Made by a program: the position numbers and the translations under genes | NCBI GenBank assembly: GCA_035540635.1 | Contig: DATLGH010000021.1 | Location: forward strand, 60,237-124,236 | From: Egibacteraceae bacterium | GTDB lineage: Bacteria; Actinomycetota; Nitriliruptoria; Euzebyales; Egibacteraceae | Direction of reading: 5' to 3' | Length of the DNA: 64,000 nucleotides | Shown here: in pieces, positions 1 through 8,100 of the stretch | Numbering within the stretch: position 1 is the stretch's first letter | How the letters are laid out: every line of letters starts with the position of its first letter | The notes under the pieces: model-generated | Seen by the model: only the letters and a program-made list of their open reading frames with translations | Told to the model about the DNA's origin: nothing | Database searches by the model: none

Positions 1-754
1 CCAGGGCGGCCGTGCCAAGGCCGAGGGCCTGCAACGCGAGGGCGGCCGCGCTGTAGTGCGCGACCTCGAGGTCCCCGGTGAACCAACCGAGGATGATGAC
101 GTCGACGCGGGCGAACAGCTGGCTCGCCGCTGCGGCCAGGAGCAGCGTCAGCCCCTCCCCGAGCAGACCTCGCCACGCCGTGTGGGCGCCCCGCGCCCGG
201 ACCCGCAGCCGGGCGAACGGCAGGACCGCGCAGACGGCGGCGAGCGTGCCCCAGAGCACCGCGTCGAAGTCGAGGGGCGCGACGAGGGCGAGGAGCACCG
301 GGGCGAGGCGGGCGACGGCGAGCATGCCCTCGACGCGCGACTCCAGGCCCGAGTCCCCCAGGCCGCGGCGGACGACGCCAGCCGACGTCGCGGCGGGCCC
401 GAGAAAGAATGCGAGGAGGAACGCCGCCTCCGCCGGCCGGGCGACGCCCACCGCGGCGGGCAGGCCGGCGAGCACGAGGGCTATGACCCCCTGCACGACC
501 ACGAGCTGGGCCGTAAGCGCGTCGGCCTGCGCGGGGTCCCGGGCTGCGCGACGGGGAGCGGCGGTCTTCAAGCCGACCTCGACGAGGACCACACCGACCA
601 TGCCGTAGGCGGAGAGCAGGCTGTAGCGACCGAAGGCCGCCGCGCCGAACAGCTGCGCGACGAGCACGAGTCGCGGGATGGCGAGGGCAGCGGCGAGGCC
701 CCTGCCGAGGGCCAGCTTCGTGGCCTGGCGCAGGACGTCGCCGAAGGCGGTCAC
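1..754 (-). CDS. Polysaccharide flippase (Wzx/MATE-like), 3' end off window
   Basis: Open reading frame on the minus strand that starts at a GTG (754-752) and runs out of the window with about 251 codons visible. It reads as a polytopic membrane protein with repeated hydrophobic segments and a conserved-looking stretch, LFARVDVIILGWFTGDLEVA, that is typical of oligosaccharide flippases of the Wzx/RfbX type, which move lipid-linked repeat units across the membrane. The start overlaps the stop of the glycosyltransferase at 751 by four bases (GTGA), so the two genes are translationally coupled. The C-terminal half cannot be seen. Family placement rests on the membrane pattern and polysaccharide neighbours, not on a unique motif. 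Confidence 0.75.
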   Translation of the reverse strand, partial: MTAFGDVLRQATKLALGRGLAAALAIPRLVLVAQLFGAAAFGRYSLLSAYGMVGVVLVEVGLKTAAPRRAARDPAQADALTAQLVVVQGVIALVLAGLPAAVGVARPAEAAFLLAFFLGPAATSAGVVRRGLGDSGLESRVEGMLAVARLAPVLLALVAPLDFDAVLWGTLAAVCAVLPFARLRVRARGAHTAWRGLLGEGLTLLLAAAASQLFARVDVIILGWFTGDLEVAHYSAAALALQALGLGTAAL

Positions 755-1677
755 GGACGGTGCAGCCCCGTTGCCAGGCGGGTCAGCCGGGCCAGCGCCC
801 ACGCCGACAGCACCGCGCCGTCGGCCGGGGCGTGACGCCCACCCTTGGCGGCGGCGCCGAGAGCGACGACGCCGGCCCCGCTGGCGGCCAGCCAGGCGGC
901 GGCCGGTCGCAGGGAGCACCGGCGCGCGGCGGACCCCCCGGCGGCGGCACCGACGACGAGCCAGGCGCCTGCGGTCGCGACGAGCGCCCGGCCACGCGGC
1001 GACGTCGCCGCCCACCAGCCCGGCGTGGAGGCGTGCCAGCGCTCGCGGCGCACGAAGGCCGCAAGGGTGCCGGGGAAGCCGTGGTGGGTGGCGCCCATGC
1101 CGGGCGCCCGCGCCAGCCGCGCGCCCGCCGCCCGCAGCTTGTGGCTGAGGTCGACGTCCTCGGCGGTGCGCCGGCTCTCCGTGAAGCCGCCGACGGTGTC
1201 GAACGGCTCACGGAGGACCATGAGGTTTGCCGACCACAGGGGCGAATCGGTCCTCGCCAGCCGCGACTCGAGCGCCGACCAGCGGCGCGCCACCCATGGC
1301 GCGCCGTCGGGCGCGCGCAGGCGGTTGCCGACCGCGTCGGCGTCGCGCAGCGCCGCGAGACCGGCCGCGAGCCAGCCGGGGTGGGCCTCGCAGTCGGCGT
1401 CGAGGAACCCGACCACCTCGGCGTCGCCGGCGGCGCGGACGCCGGCATTGCGGCGGGCGGCGATCGTCCCGCCGGCATGGTGGACCACCTCGGCGCCCGC
1501 GGCGCGCGCGAGCTCGGCGCTGCCGTCGGTCGAACCGCCGTCCACCACGATCACCTGGTCGGGTGCCGGCTCCTGGGCTAGCAGCGACGCGACGCAGCGC
1601 GCGACGGTGGCGCGCTCGTTGCGGCACGGCACCACGACGACGACGCGGGGACGGTCTGTGGTCACGTCCTGACGCAT
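751..1677 (-). CDS. Family 2 glycosyltransferase
   Basis: 308 residues with a GT-A fold N-terminus: VVVVVPCRNE at residues 12-21, VDGGST near 45-50, the metal-binding DAD at 93-95 in FLDADCEAHP, and a TAEDVDLSHKLR segment (ED at 173-174) matching the acidic catalytic region of GT2 enzymes. Two hydrophobic stretches near residues 229-248 and 261-280 probably anchor it to the membrane. It likely adds a sugar to a lipid-linked repeat unit of the polysaccharide made by this cluster. It begins at ATG 1677 and overlaps the flippase downstream. It is divergent from the gene at 1816, with about 140 bp between them. Donor and acceptor sugars cannot be told from sequence. Confidence 0.85.
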   Translation of the reverse strand: MRQDVTTDRPRVVVVVPCRNERATVARCVASLLAQEPAPDQVIVVDGGSTDGSAELARAAGAEVVHHAGGTIAARRNAGVRAAGDAEVVGFLDADCEAHPGWLAAGLAALRDADAVGNRLRAPDGAPWVARRWSALESRLARTDSPLWSANLMVLREPFDTVGGFTESRRTAEDVDLSHKLRAAGARLARAPGMGATHHGFPGTLAAFVRRERWHASTPGWWAATSPRGRALVATAGAWLVVGAAAGGSAARRCSLRPAAAWLAASGAGVVALGAAAKGGRHAPADGAVLSAWALARLTRLATGLHRP

Positions 1678-1815
1678 CGTTCCGATGTCGGACGTTGGCT
1701 AGAGTGACGCCTGCTCGAACGCAGCACTCCGCGAGGCGACGTTGCGCCGGCTCCCGCTGCCGTGATCGTCATGGCGACCGAGACGTCGCGACGCACGAAA
1801 CCAAGGCGACGTGTG

Positions 1816-2790
1816 ATGCAAGACTGCGAGACCCTGGCCGTCGTCATTCCGGTGTACAAGGGCGCGTCCTCCCTCCCGGCGGTGGTGGAGGAGATCATCG
1901 CACTGTCCGCCACGCTCGGAGACCGCCAGCTCGAGCTGACCGAGATCGTGCTCGTGCACGACGGAGCCGTCGACGAGTCCGCGCGGGTGATCCTCGAGCT
2001 GGAGCAGGCCTCGGCGCTCGTACGCCCCGTGTGGCTGTCGCGCAACTTCGGTCAGCATGCGGCGACGTTCGCGGGCTGCGCGAGCACGACCGCGGACTGG
2101 GTCGCCACCATGGACGAGGACGGGATGCACGACCCAGCGGCGATGACCGCCATGGTGGAGACCGCACGCGTGGAGGGCCGCGACCTCGTCTACGCGCTGT
2201 CGCCCTCGACGCCGCACAGCCGGTGGCGCGCAGCCACGAGCGCGGCGGCGAAGCGGGTCGCCGAGCGCCTGCTCGGCGTGCCGGGGGCATCGCGGTTCTC
2301 GAGCTTCCGGATGATGGACGGGCGCATCGCCCGCGCCCTCGCCGCCTATTGCGGGCACGGCGTGTTCTTCGACGTCGCGGCCCTGTGGGTCTTCTCGTCG
2401 AGCGGCACCGTCGAGCACGCTTTCCGCGCGGAGCTGCGGGAGGACACCTCGGGCTACCGCCTGCACAGCCTCCTGACCCACTTCCGCCGCCTCACCGTCA
2501 CCGCCGGCGCCCGGCCGCTGCGGATCGCCGCCGGCCTTGGCCTCGTCGCGACCCTGCTCGGGTTCGCCGGCGCCCTCTACGTCGCGGTCGCTCGCCTGTC
2601 GGGTGCCCTCGTCGTCCCCGGCTGGGCTTCCGTCATGGTGGTGATGATCGGCTTCTTCGGCCTCGTGCTGTTCGTGCTGGGGGTCATGGCGGAGTACCTC
2701 AGCGCGGCGCTCGGGATGGTGAGCGGACGTCCCCCCTACCTCATCGTCGGCCAACCGCCGAGGAGCGCGCGCAGCTCGCCGCCGCGATGA
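1816..2790 (+). CDS. Family 2 glycosyltransferase, DPM1/GtrB-like with two C-terminal TM helices
   Basis: 324 residues from ATG 1816, chosen because the GT fold begins at once (LAVVIPVYKG); an ATG at 1762 in the same frame would only add a basic tail. Features are VHDGAVDES near residue 48, LSRNFGQHAATFAG near 74-87 (the SRNFG..AA pattern of polyprenyl-phosphate sugar transferases), the acidic TMDEDG motif near 99-103, and two transmembrane helices at about 237-259 and 271-293. This architecture is that of GtrB/ArnC/DPM1-like enzymes, which transfer a sugar from a nucleotide donor to polyprenyl phosphate. The stop overlaps the next start as ATGA. A possible -10 (TAGAGT) lies near 1701. Confidence 0.85.
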   Translation: MQDCETLAVVIPVYKGASSLPAVVEEIIALSATLGDRQLELTEIVLVHDGAVDESARVILELEQASALVRPVWLSRNFGQHAATFAGCASTTADWVATMDEDGMHDPAAMTAMVETARVEGRDLVYALSPSTPHSRWRAATSAAAKRVAERLLGVPGASRFSSFRMMDGRIARALAAYCGHGVFFDVAALWVFSSSGTVEHAFRAELREDTSGYRLHSLLTHFRRLTVTAGARPLRIAAGLGLVATLLGFAGALYVAVARLSGALVVPGWASVMVVMIGFFGLVLFVLGVMAEYLSAALGMVSGRPPYLIVGQPPRSARSSPPR

Positions 2791-3725
2791 CGCTGGTCTC
2801 GGTGGTGGGGGCAGGAGGGCTCCTCGGCCGTGCCCTCTCCGAAGCCGCGGCCCGGCGGGGGGCCGGTCTCGTGCGCTTCACCGGGCTCGACTGGCGTGCT
2901 CCCCGCTTGGCCGCGGCCGCCATCGCCGAGGGAAGTCGTGGGGCCCTCAGCGCCGGCCCACCCCCGAGGTGGACCGTCGTCTGGTGTGCGGGCATCGGTG
3001 GCGTCGGCGCCGACGAGCACGGTCTCGACGTCGAAACCGACCTGTTGCGGCGCACGGTGCACGCGGTGCGCGCGCTCGCCGACGGGCACGCGATCCCGAC
3101 GGTGTTCTCCTTCGCGAGCTCGGCCGGCGCCGTCTGGTCGGGCTCGCGGGTCGCCACCCTCAGTGAGGGCTCTCCCCCGGCCCCCTGGCACGACTACGGC
3201 CGCGCGAAGCTCGCTCAGGAGCGGGCCGTCGCCGAGGAGGTCCGAGGGTCCCCTCACCTCCGCGCCCGTCTGGCGCGCATCTCCAACCTCTACGGTGCGC
3301 AGCCATGGCAGCACGCACCGAAGGGTCTCGTCGGCCACCTCGTAGGCAACGCGCTGAAGCGGGTCCCGACGCCCATCTACGTGCCCCTCGACACCCAACG
3401 CGACTACATCCACGTCGACCACGCGGCAGGCATGATGCTGGCGGACGCGTGGTGCTCGTTCGACCGGCGAGCGGGGTCCGTCGGGGTCGACCTCGTGGCC
3501 AGCGGCCAGTCCCACACCATCGCGGCGGTGACGGCGACGCTGAGCCACGTTCTGCAGCGCCGGGTCGCGCTCATCGTCGGCTACTCCGCGCTGGCCGCGC
3601 GCCAGCCCCGGATACTCGCCTTTCGCAGCGCCTGCCGGGATCTCGCCGCGCTGAACCCCACGTCGCTGCCGGACGGGATCCGGCGGGTGGTCAACGGGCA
3701 GCTGGCCGGGACCGCTCGGGCGTGA
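2787..3725 (+). CDS. NAD-dependent epimerase/dehydratase (extended SDR)
   Basis: 312 residues. The start ATG 2787 overlaps the previous stop (ATGA). The N-terminal VVGAGGLLGRAL (residues 6-17) is the Rossmann dinucleotide-binding glycine motif of SDR enzymes. FASSAG near 109-114 supplies the catalytic Ser, and YGRAK at 137-141 is the Tyr-x-x-x-Lys catalytic pair. Near the middle, QRDYIHVDHAAG matches the RDYIHVDD segment of sugar-nucleotide epimerases. It probably modifies a nucleotide sugar for the glycosyltransferases here, acting in the cytoplasm. The 3' end overlaps by 35 bp with the convergent glycosyltransferase at 3691, an unusual tail-to-tail overlap for two intact genes. Substrate unknown. 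Confidence 0.85.
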   Translation: MTLVSVVGAGGLLGRALSEAAARRGAGLVRFTGLDWRAPRLAAAAIAEGSRGALSAGPPPRWTVVWCAGIGGVGADEHGLDVETDLLRRTVHAVRALADGHAIPTVFSFASSAGAVWSGSRVATLSEGSPPAPWHDYGRAKLAQERAVAEEVRGSPHLRARLARISNLYGAQPWQHAPKGLVGHLVGNALKRVPTPIYVPLDTQRDYIHVDHAAGMMLADAWCSFDRRAGSVGVDLVASGQSHTIAAVTATLSHVLQRRVALIVGYSALAARQPRILAFRSACRDLAALNPTSLPDGIRRVVNGQLAGTARA

Positions 3726-4602
3726 CCCGCCGCCTGCGCGCCCGCTCAGCGAGGAAGCCGACGGCGGTGGCGGCCTGCGACAACGCGAGGAGGGCCGCCA
3801 CCGGCGCCGGGTGCCGCACGTCGGGGTCGGCGAAGGGCGCGCGGAGCACGCCGAGGTAGAAGCCGACCGGCTCGAGCTGGGTGAACGGCCCGCGTCCGGG
3901 GGCTCGCTGCCCGTGGAACCGCGCCGCCCCGCGGCCGTACGCGGTGTGCTGGCGGACGAACCCGCGCAGGTCCAGGTGGTGCGCGTGGTCGACGACCGCG
4001 TCGGCGACAAAGACCATCTCGCGGCCCTGCCCGGACCACCGCAGGCAGAACTCCCGGTCCTCGCCGGCGGCGTCGGGGTAGGAGGCGTCGAAGCCGCCGG
4101 CCTCCCGGAAGGCGTCGCGGGGGACCGCGATGTTGTTGGTCGCGAAGAACCGGCCCGCGCCCGTCGGTGCCCGGTAGAGGTAGCTGACGAGCGCCTGGCT
4201 CGCGGTCGCGTAGGGGTTGACCGGCAGGGCGTTGACCGTCGCGCCGCCGAGCAGCGCACCCGGGTGGGCGCGCGCCCGCTCGGCGAGCGCCGTCACCCAC
4301 CCCGGCCGCGGCCGGCAGTCGTCGTCGGTGAACGCGAGGTAGTCGCCGGACGCGAGGGCCCCGCCGGCGTTGCGGGCGGCGGCCGGACCGGCGTTGCCCT
4401 GGCGGTGCACGGTGAGGGCGAGCCCCGCCGCAGCGGCACGCGCGGCGGGTGCGAGAGGCTCGGGACTGCCGTCGTCGACGACGATCACCTCGAGGTCGCG
4501 GTGGTCCTGCAGCGCGAGGGCGCGCATGCAGGCGACCAGCGCGCCGGGGCGGCGGTAGGCCGGCACGACGACGGAGAACGACGGCTGCCCCACTGGCGTC
4601 AC
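3691..4602 (-). CDS. Family 2 glycosyltransferase
   Basis: 303 residues starting at GTG 4602, whose first bases overlap the stop of the glycosylphosphotransferase upstream (GTGA). It shows FSVVVPAYRRP at residues 9-19, VVDDGS at 41-46, GNAGPAAARNAG at 69-80 (the nucleotide-binding loop), the TDDDC metal site at 92-96, and a FATNNIAVPRDAFREAGGFD segment near 160-180, typical of the acceptor side of GT2 proteins. AGEDREFCLRW carries the catalytic ED. The C-terminus is basic and has no clear membrane helix. It probably extends the polysaccharide repeat unit. Its last 35 bp lie under the 3' end of the convergent epimerase. Confidence 0.87.
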   Translation of the reverse strand: MTPVGQPSFSVVVPAYRRPGALVACMRALALQDHRDLEVIVVDDGSPEPLAPAARAAAAGLALTVHRQGNAGPAAARNAGGALASGDYLAFTDDDCRPRPGWVTALAERARAHPGALLGGATVNALPVNPYATASQALVSYLYRAPTGAGRFFATNNIAVPRDAFREAGGFDASYPDAAGEDREFCLRWSGQGREMVFVADAVVDHAHHLDLRGFVRQHTAYGRGAARFHGQRAPGRGPFTQLEPVGFYLGVLRAPFADPDVRHPAPVAALLALSQAATAVGFLAERARRRRVTPERSRPAAR

Positions 4603-5972
4603 ACGCGGCGCGTGAGCACGACCCAGACGGTGCGGGCGAGGATCTCCAGGTCGAGCACCGGTGACCAGTTCACGAGGTACTGCAGATCGTGGCCGAGCTT
4701 GAACTCCGGGTCCGTGTGGTAGCGACCGTGGATCTGGGCGAGTCCGGTGATGCCGGGAGGGATCTCATGGCGACGCGAGTAGCCGGGGATGAGCTGCTCG
4801 TACTGGGCGGTGAGCTCGGGACGCTCCGGGCGGGGTCCGACGACCGACATCTCGCCGCGCAGGACGTTCCACAGCTGCGGCAGCTCGTCGAGGCGGGTGG
4901 CGCGCAGCCACCGGCAGGCCGGCACGACGCGGACGTCGCGGTCGCCGGCGAGCACCGGTCCGAGGCCGTCCTCGGCGTGGGGGTACATGGTGCGCAGCTT
5001 CACGAGCGCGAACACCCGCCCCTCGCGCCCGACGCGGTTCTGGCGGAAGAGCACGGGGGGGCCCGCCACGATCCGCACGTACGCGGCGAGCGCGGCGAGC
5101 GCGGGCAGCGTGACGGGCAGGGCGGCCACCACCCCGACGAGCTCCAGCACCCGCTTGAAGCGGGCCCGGGAAACCGGCAGGGTGTGGGTGCCGAGGGCGA
5201 CGAACGGCATGCCGGCGATCTCGCGCACACCCCGCAGGCCGAGCAGGGTGTCGTGGGCACCGACCCGCTGCTGCACCCCGACGCCGCGGCGCGCGAGGGT
5301 GGTGAGCGGCTCGGGGTAGACCTCGTCGAGCATGCGGCCGGTGAGCAGCAGCACGTCGGTCGCGTCGGTGTCCTCGACGGCCTCGAGCAGGGAACCGCGG
5401 CTCCCGGTGTAGCCGACGACGATCGTGGTGCGGTCGTAGTCGCGCAGGTGGCTCCGCGCGAGGTTCACGTCGTCGGGCGGGCCGACGAGCAGCACCCGTG
5501 GTGGCCCCTCCCGCTGCACGCGCAGGCTCCGCGCGAGGTGGCGGTTGCCCGTCAGGGCGAGGGAGCCGAGCACGAGCAGGGCGACGAGGTTGGCCCGTCC
5601 GCCCGGGTAGCGGCCGACCGCGAGCCACACCGCGGCGACGAGCAGGACCGCGAGGGCGGTGAGCATCGCCACGCGCGGCAGGGCGGGCCGCACGCCGAGG
5701 CGCTGCTCGGGCTCGTACAGCCCGCCGAAGTAGTAGACGACGAGATGGATGGCGGTCGCGCCGACGAACCCCAACGCGTAGGTGCTGAGCGGGTAGGTCG
5801 GCCAGCTCGTGCCGAAGCGCACGAGGTTGACGCCGACCATCACGACGAGCAGCGCCGCAGCGTCCGCGGCCATGAGCAGCCGGAAGCCGCCCGCGCGCAG
5901 GCGGGTGAGCAGCCGGGGCTGGCCGGGTGGCGCGGGCCGACGGCCGGTGCGGGAGCCGGCGTCTCGCTTCAT
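4599..5972 (-). CDS. Polyprenyl-phosphate glycosylphosphotransferase (initiating sugar transferase)
   Basis: 457 residues. The N-terminal half has about four membrane helices and a CoA-binding-like middle domain (RVLLVGPPDDV). The C-terminal 190 residues are a bacterial sugar transferase domain: one more helix, then FRQNRVGREG, KLRTMYPHAE, the hallmark DELPQLWNVLRGEMSVVGPR, and PGITGLAQI. Proteins of this WcaJ/WbaP/ExoY class transfer the first sugar phosphate to undecaprenyl phosphate and so start the repeat unit. It begins at ATG 5972 and is coupled by a 4-bp overlap to the glycosyltransferase downstream. A 54-bp gap separates it from the O-antigen-ligase-like gene, likely in the same transcript. 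Confidence 0.92.
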   Translation of the reverse strand: MKRDAGSRTGRRPAPPGQPRLLTRLRAGGFRLLMAADAAALLVVMVGVNLVRFGTSWPTYPLSTYALGFVGATAIHLVVYYFGGLYEPEQRLGVRPALPRVAMLTALAVLLVAAVWLAVGRYPGGRANLVALLVLGSLALTGNRHLARSLRVQREGPPRVLLVGPPDDVNLARSHLRDYDRTTIVVGYTGSRGSLLEAVEDTDATDVLLLTGRMLDEVYPEPLTTLARRGVGVQQRVGAHDTLLGLRGVREIAGMPFVALGTHTLPVSRARFKRVLELVGVVAALPVTLPALAALAAYVRIVAGPPVLFRQNRVGREGRVFALVKLRTMYPHAEDGLGPVLAGDRDVRVVPACRWLRATRLDELPQLWNVLRGEMSVVGPRPERPELTAQYEQLIPGYSRRHEIPPGITGLAQIHGRYHTDPEFKLGHDLQYLVNWSPVLDLEILARTVWVVLTRRV

Positions 5973-6026
5973 GGATGGCCGCAGTCTCCCACAGGCGTTC
6001 CCACAAGTCGACCGGTCCCCGCGCCG

Positions 6027-8012
6027 TCAGGCGAGGCGTTCGAGCGCCTGCACGGCCCCCTCGTGAGCGGGGTTGAGCTCGAGCGCACGCTCGAAGGCCT
6101 CTTTCGCCCCCTCGTCGTCGCCGTCGGCCGAGCGCGCCTCACCGAGCGCGACCCACCAGTCGGCCTGGTCGCCGCGCAGGTGCACCGCCCGCTCGAGCAG
6201 CGCGTTCGCGTCGGTGACGTCGCCCTGCGCCAACCAGTACCGGCCCACCTCGACGAGGATGATGGGCGTGGAGGGGTCGAGCTCGAGGGCGCGGGCGTAC
6301 CAGTGGGCCGCCTCCTCGTGGCGATCGATGCTCACCGCGACGCGGGCGAGGTTCATCACGTTCGTGAGGCCGCGCGGGTCGCGGTCGACCGCCTCCTGGT
6401 AGGCCTCGTATGCCCGCTCCTCGAGGCCGAGCTCGTTCAGGGCACCCCCGAGCATGGAGGGGTACCGCGGCTCCCAGGGGGCGAGGTCGGCGGCGCGGCG
6501 GTAGCTGTCCGTGGCGCCGCGGGTGCTGCCCGTGGCGCTGTGGCGCACGCCGTCCATCGCCGCCGCGTCGGCGCGCAGGGGGAGCGTCGTCACCCATGCT
6601 CCGGCGAGGAGCGCGACGACGAGCCCCCCGATCACCGCCGGGGGGGCGGGTGCGAGCGGTACGGTCTTCGGCTGCGCCTTGCGCTTGCGGCCCGGCCGGG
6701 CCGCCGGCAGAGCCGGGGCGCCCGGCAGCACCCATTCCCGCAAGGGCGGCCGGGTCCCGACCGCGACGATGATCCCGGCGATGACCCAGTGCAGCGATGC
6801 GAGCGGCGGCACGTCGATGGAGACGAGCGCCTGCGCCTGGTAGGCCACCCAGGCCCCGCCGAACGCGGCGAAGAGCAGGCGCTCCTCCCCGCCCGTGCGG
6901 CGCAGTCCGCGCACGAGCGCCACGCCGGTGAGCACGACGAACGCGAGGTACGTGACGAACAGGAGCAGGCCACCGCTGGCGAGCATGTCGAGCGGGACGC
7001 TGTGGGGGGCGTCGACGGCGCGTGCGAGTCCGTCCCGGGCGGCGACCGCCTCAGGCCGGTAGGTGTGGTACCAGCCGGCGTAGTCCCCGAGGCCGAACCC
7101 CGTGAGCGGGCGGTCGCGGAACATCGCGAGGGCGACCTCCCACTTCGGCACCCGGCTTGCGAGGCTCGCGGCCGCGCCCCGGCGCACCGCGGCGAACGGG
7201 CCGCCGCCGGTGCCCACGCCGACGGCGAGCAGCCCGACCGCGGCGAGCCCGCCGCCGGCCACGCGAAGGCGGCCGACCCTCCCGCCGGTGGTGAGCAGCC
7301 ACACCGTCGCGACGAGCGTGCTGCCGAGCACCGCCGCCCCGACGCCCTGCAGGGAGTTCGACGCAAAGCAGGCCCCGACGGACAGAAGCGCGAGCAGTCC
7401 GCTGCCGGCCCGCCACCCGGGGGCCCAGGTGTGGGTGAGCGCTCCCCACACCGCCAGGGGGGTGACGATGCCCAGCCAGGCGGAGAAGAAGTTCGCGTTG
7501 CCGAACGTGGCGAAGACCTGAGGGCCGCCCTCCACGGGGTTCCAGCCGTAGGGTTCGATCCCCGCCGCCTGGGCGAGGCCGTACACGCTCACGGGCACCG
7601 CCGCGGCGAGCAGGGCCTTGGCGAGGTGCGCCGGGGAGTGGTCGCGGTAGAGGCGCAGCGCGACGCCGAAGAGCACGGCGTAGACCGTGTACATGGCCAG
7701 GCCGGTGTGACGACCGGGGTGCCCGACCATGGACCACAGGGGGGTGGGCGACACGAGCGTCGCGACGAGTGCGGCGAGCAGGAACGCGCCGACCGCCAGC
7801 CACACACGGGTGACGGGCAGGACGGCACGGCGCGTGCGCGCGACGCGCACGACGCCCACAGCCAAGGTGGCGAAGGCACCGAGGGTGATGACCGTCGCCT
7901 TCGTCGTGTTGAAGACGTCGTAGGTGGCGCGGCTGAAGATCAGCGCCCCGGCGACGAGCAGGCCTGCGAGGAGCCAACGCTGCCAGCGCAGCGTCCGGGC
8001 GACGAACTGCAT
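6027..8012 (-). CDS. O-antigen ligase/polymerase-like membrane protein with C-terminal TPRs
   Basis: 661 residues. About ten to twelve hydrophobic helices fill residues 10-470. A large loop contains RDRPLTGFGLGDYAGWYHTY and APHSVPLDMLASGG, matching the Wzy_C/WaaL pattern in which a conserved His follows a PLTG.G segment. The last 150 residues form TPR-like helices (AYEAYQEAVDRDPRG, HWYARALELDPSTP, AFERALELNPAHEG). Such proteins polymerise or ligate lipid-linked glycans outside the membrane; the TPRs may bind a partner or the glycan chain. Whether it is polymerase or ligase cannot be decided from sequence. It begins at ATG 8012, and the hairpin at 8049-8081 separates it from the SLH gene upstream. 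Confidence 0.85.
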   Translation of the reverse strand: MQFVARTLRWQRWLLAGLLVAGALIFSRATYDVFNTTKATVITLGAFATLAVGVVRVARTRRAVLPVTRVWLAVGAFLLAALVATLVSPTPLWSMVGHPGRHTGLAMYTVYAVLFGVALRLYRDHSPAHLAKALLAAAVPVSVYGLAQAAGIEPYGWNPVEGGPQVFATFGNANFFSAWLGIVTPLAVWGALTHTWAPGWRAGSGLLALLSVGACFASNSLQGVGAAVLGSTLVATVWLLTTGGRVGRLRVAGGGLAAVGLLAVGVGTGGGPFAAVRRGAAASLASRVPKWEVALAMFRDRPLTGFGLGDYAGWYHTYRPEAVAARDGLARAVDAPHSVPLDMLASGGLLLFVTYLAFVVLTGVALVRGLRRTGGEERLLFAAFGGAWVAYQAQALVSIDVPPLASLHWVIAGIIVAVGTRPPLREWVLPGAPALPAARPGRKRKAQPKTVPLAPAPPAVIGGLVVALLAGAWVTTLPLRADAAAMDGVRHSATGSTRGATDSYRRAADLAPWEPRYPSMLGGALNELGLEERAYEAYQEAVDRDPRGLTNVMNLARVAVSIDRHEEAAHWYARALELDPSTPIILVEVGRYWLAQGDVTDANALLERAVHLRGDQADWWVALGEARSADGDDEGAKEAFERALELNPAHEGAVQALERLA

Positions 8013-8048
8013 GGGGATGGATTCTACCCGTGTGTCCGCCGTCAGCAG

Positions 8049-8081
8049 GATGAAGCCCCGGCGAAGTGCCGGGGCTTCATC
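8049..8081 (-). terminator. Strong hairpin after the SLH gene
   Basis: A perfect 14-bp inverted repeat (gatgaagccccggc and its complement) with a 5-base loop lies 20 bases past the stop of the minus-strand SLH gene that ends at 8101. No clear U-tract follows, as is usual in GC-rich actinobacteria. It probably ends that transcript and protects its 3' end. Confidence 0.75.
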
Positions 8082-8100
8082 GCAGCGTCAGTGGCTCGCG

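Noticed and set aside
1227..2786. A long plus-strand frame continuous with the epimerase gene, suggesting a fused protein
   Set aside because: The first 520 codons run antisense to one glycosyltransferase and in another frame of a second one. The epimerase fold begins exactly at ATG 2787 with an ATGA overlap.
2736..4259. A 507-codon minus-strand frame under the epimerase gene
   Set aside because: It is antisense to the epimerase and out of frame with the glycosyltransferase at 3691. No recognisable features.
7540..7570. A tRNA-like T-loop (ggttcgatcc)
   Set aside because: It is inside the coding sequence of the O-antigen-ligase-like protein and has no acceptor or anticodon stem around it.
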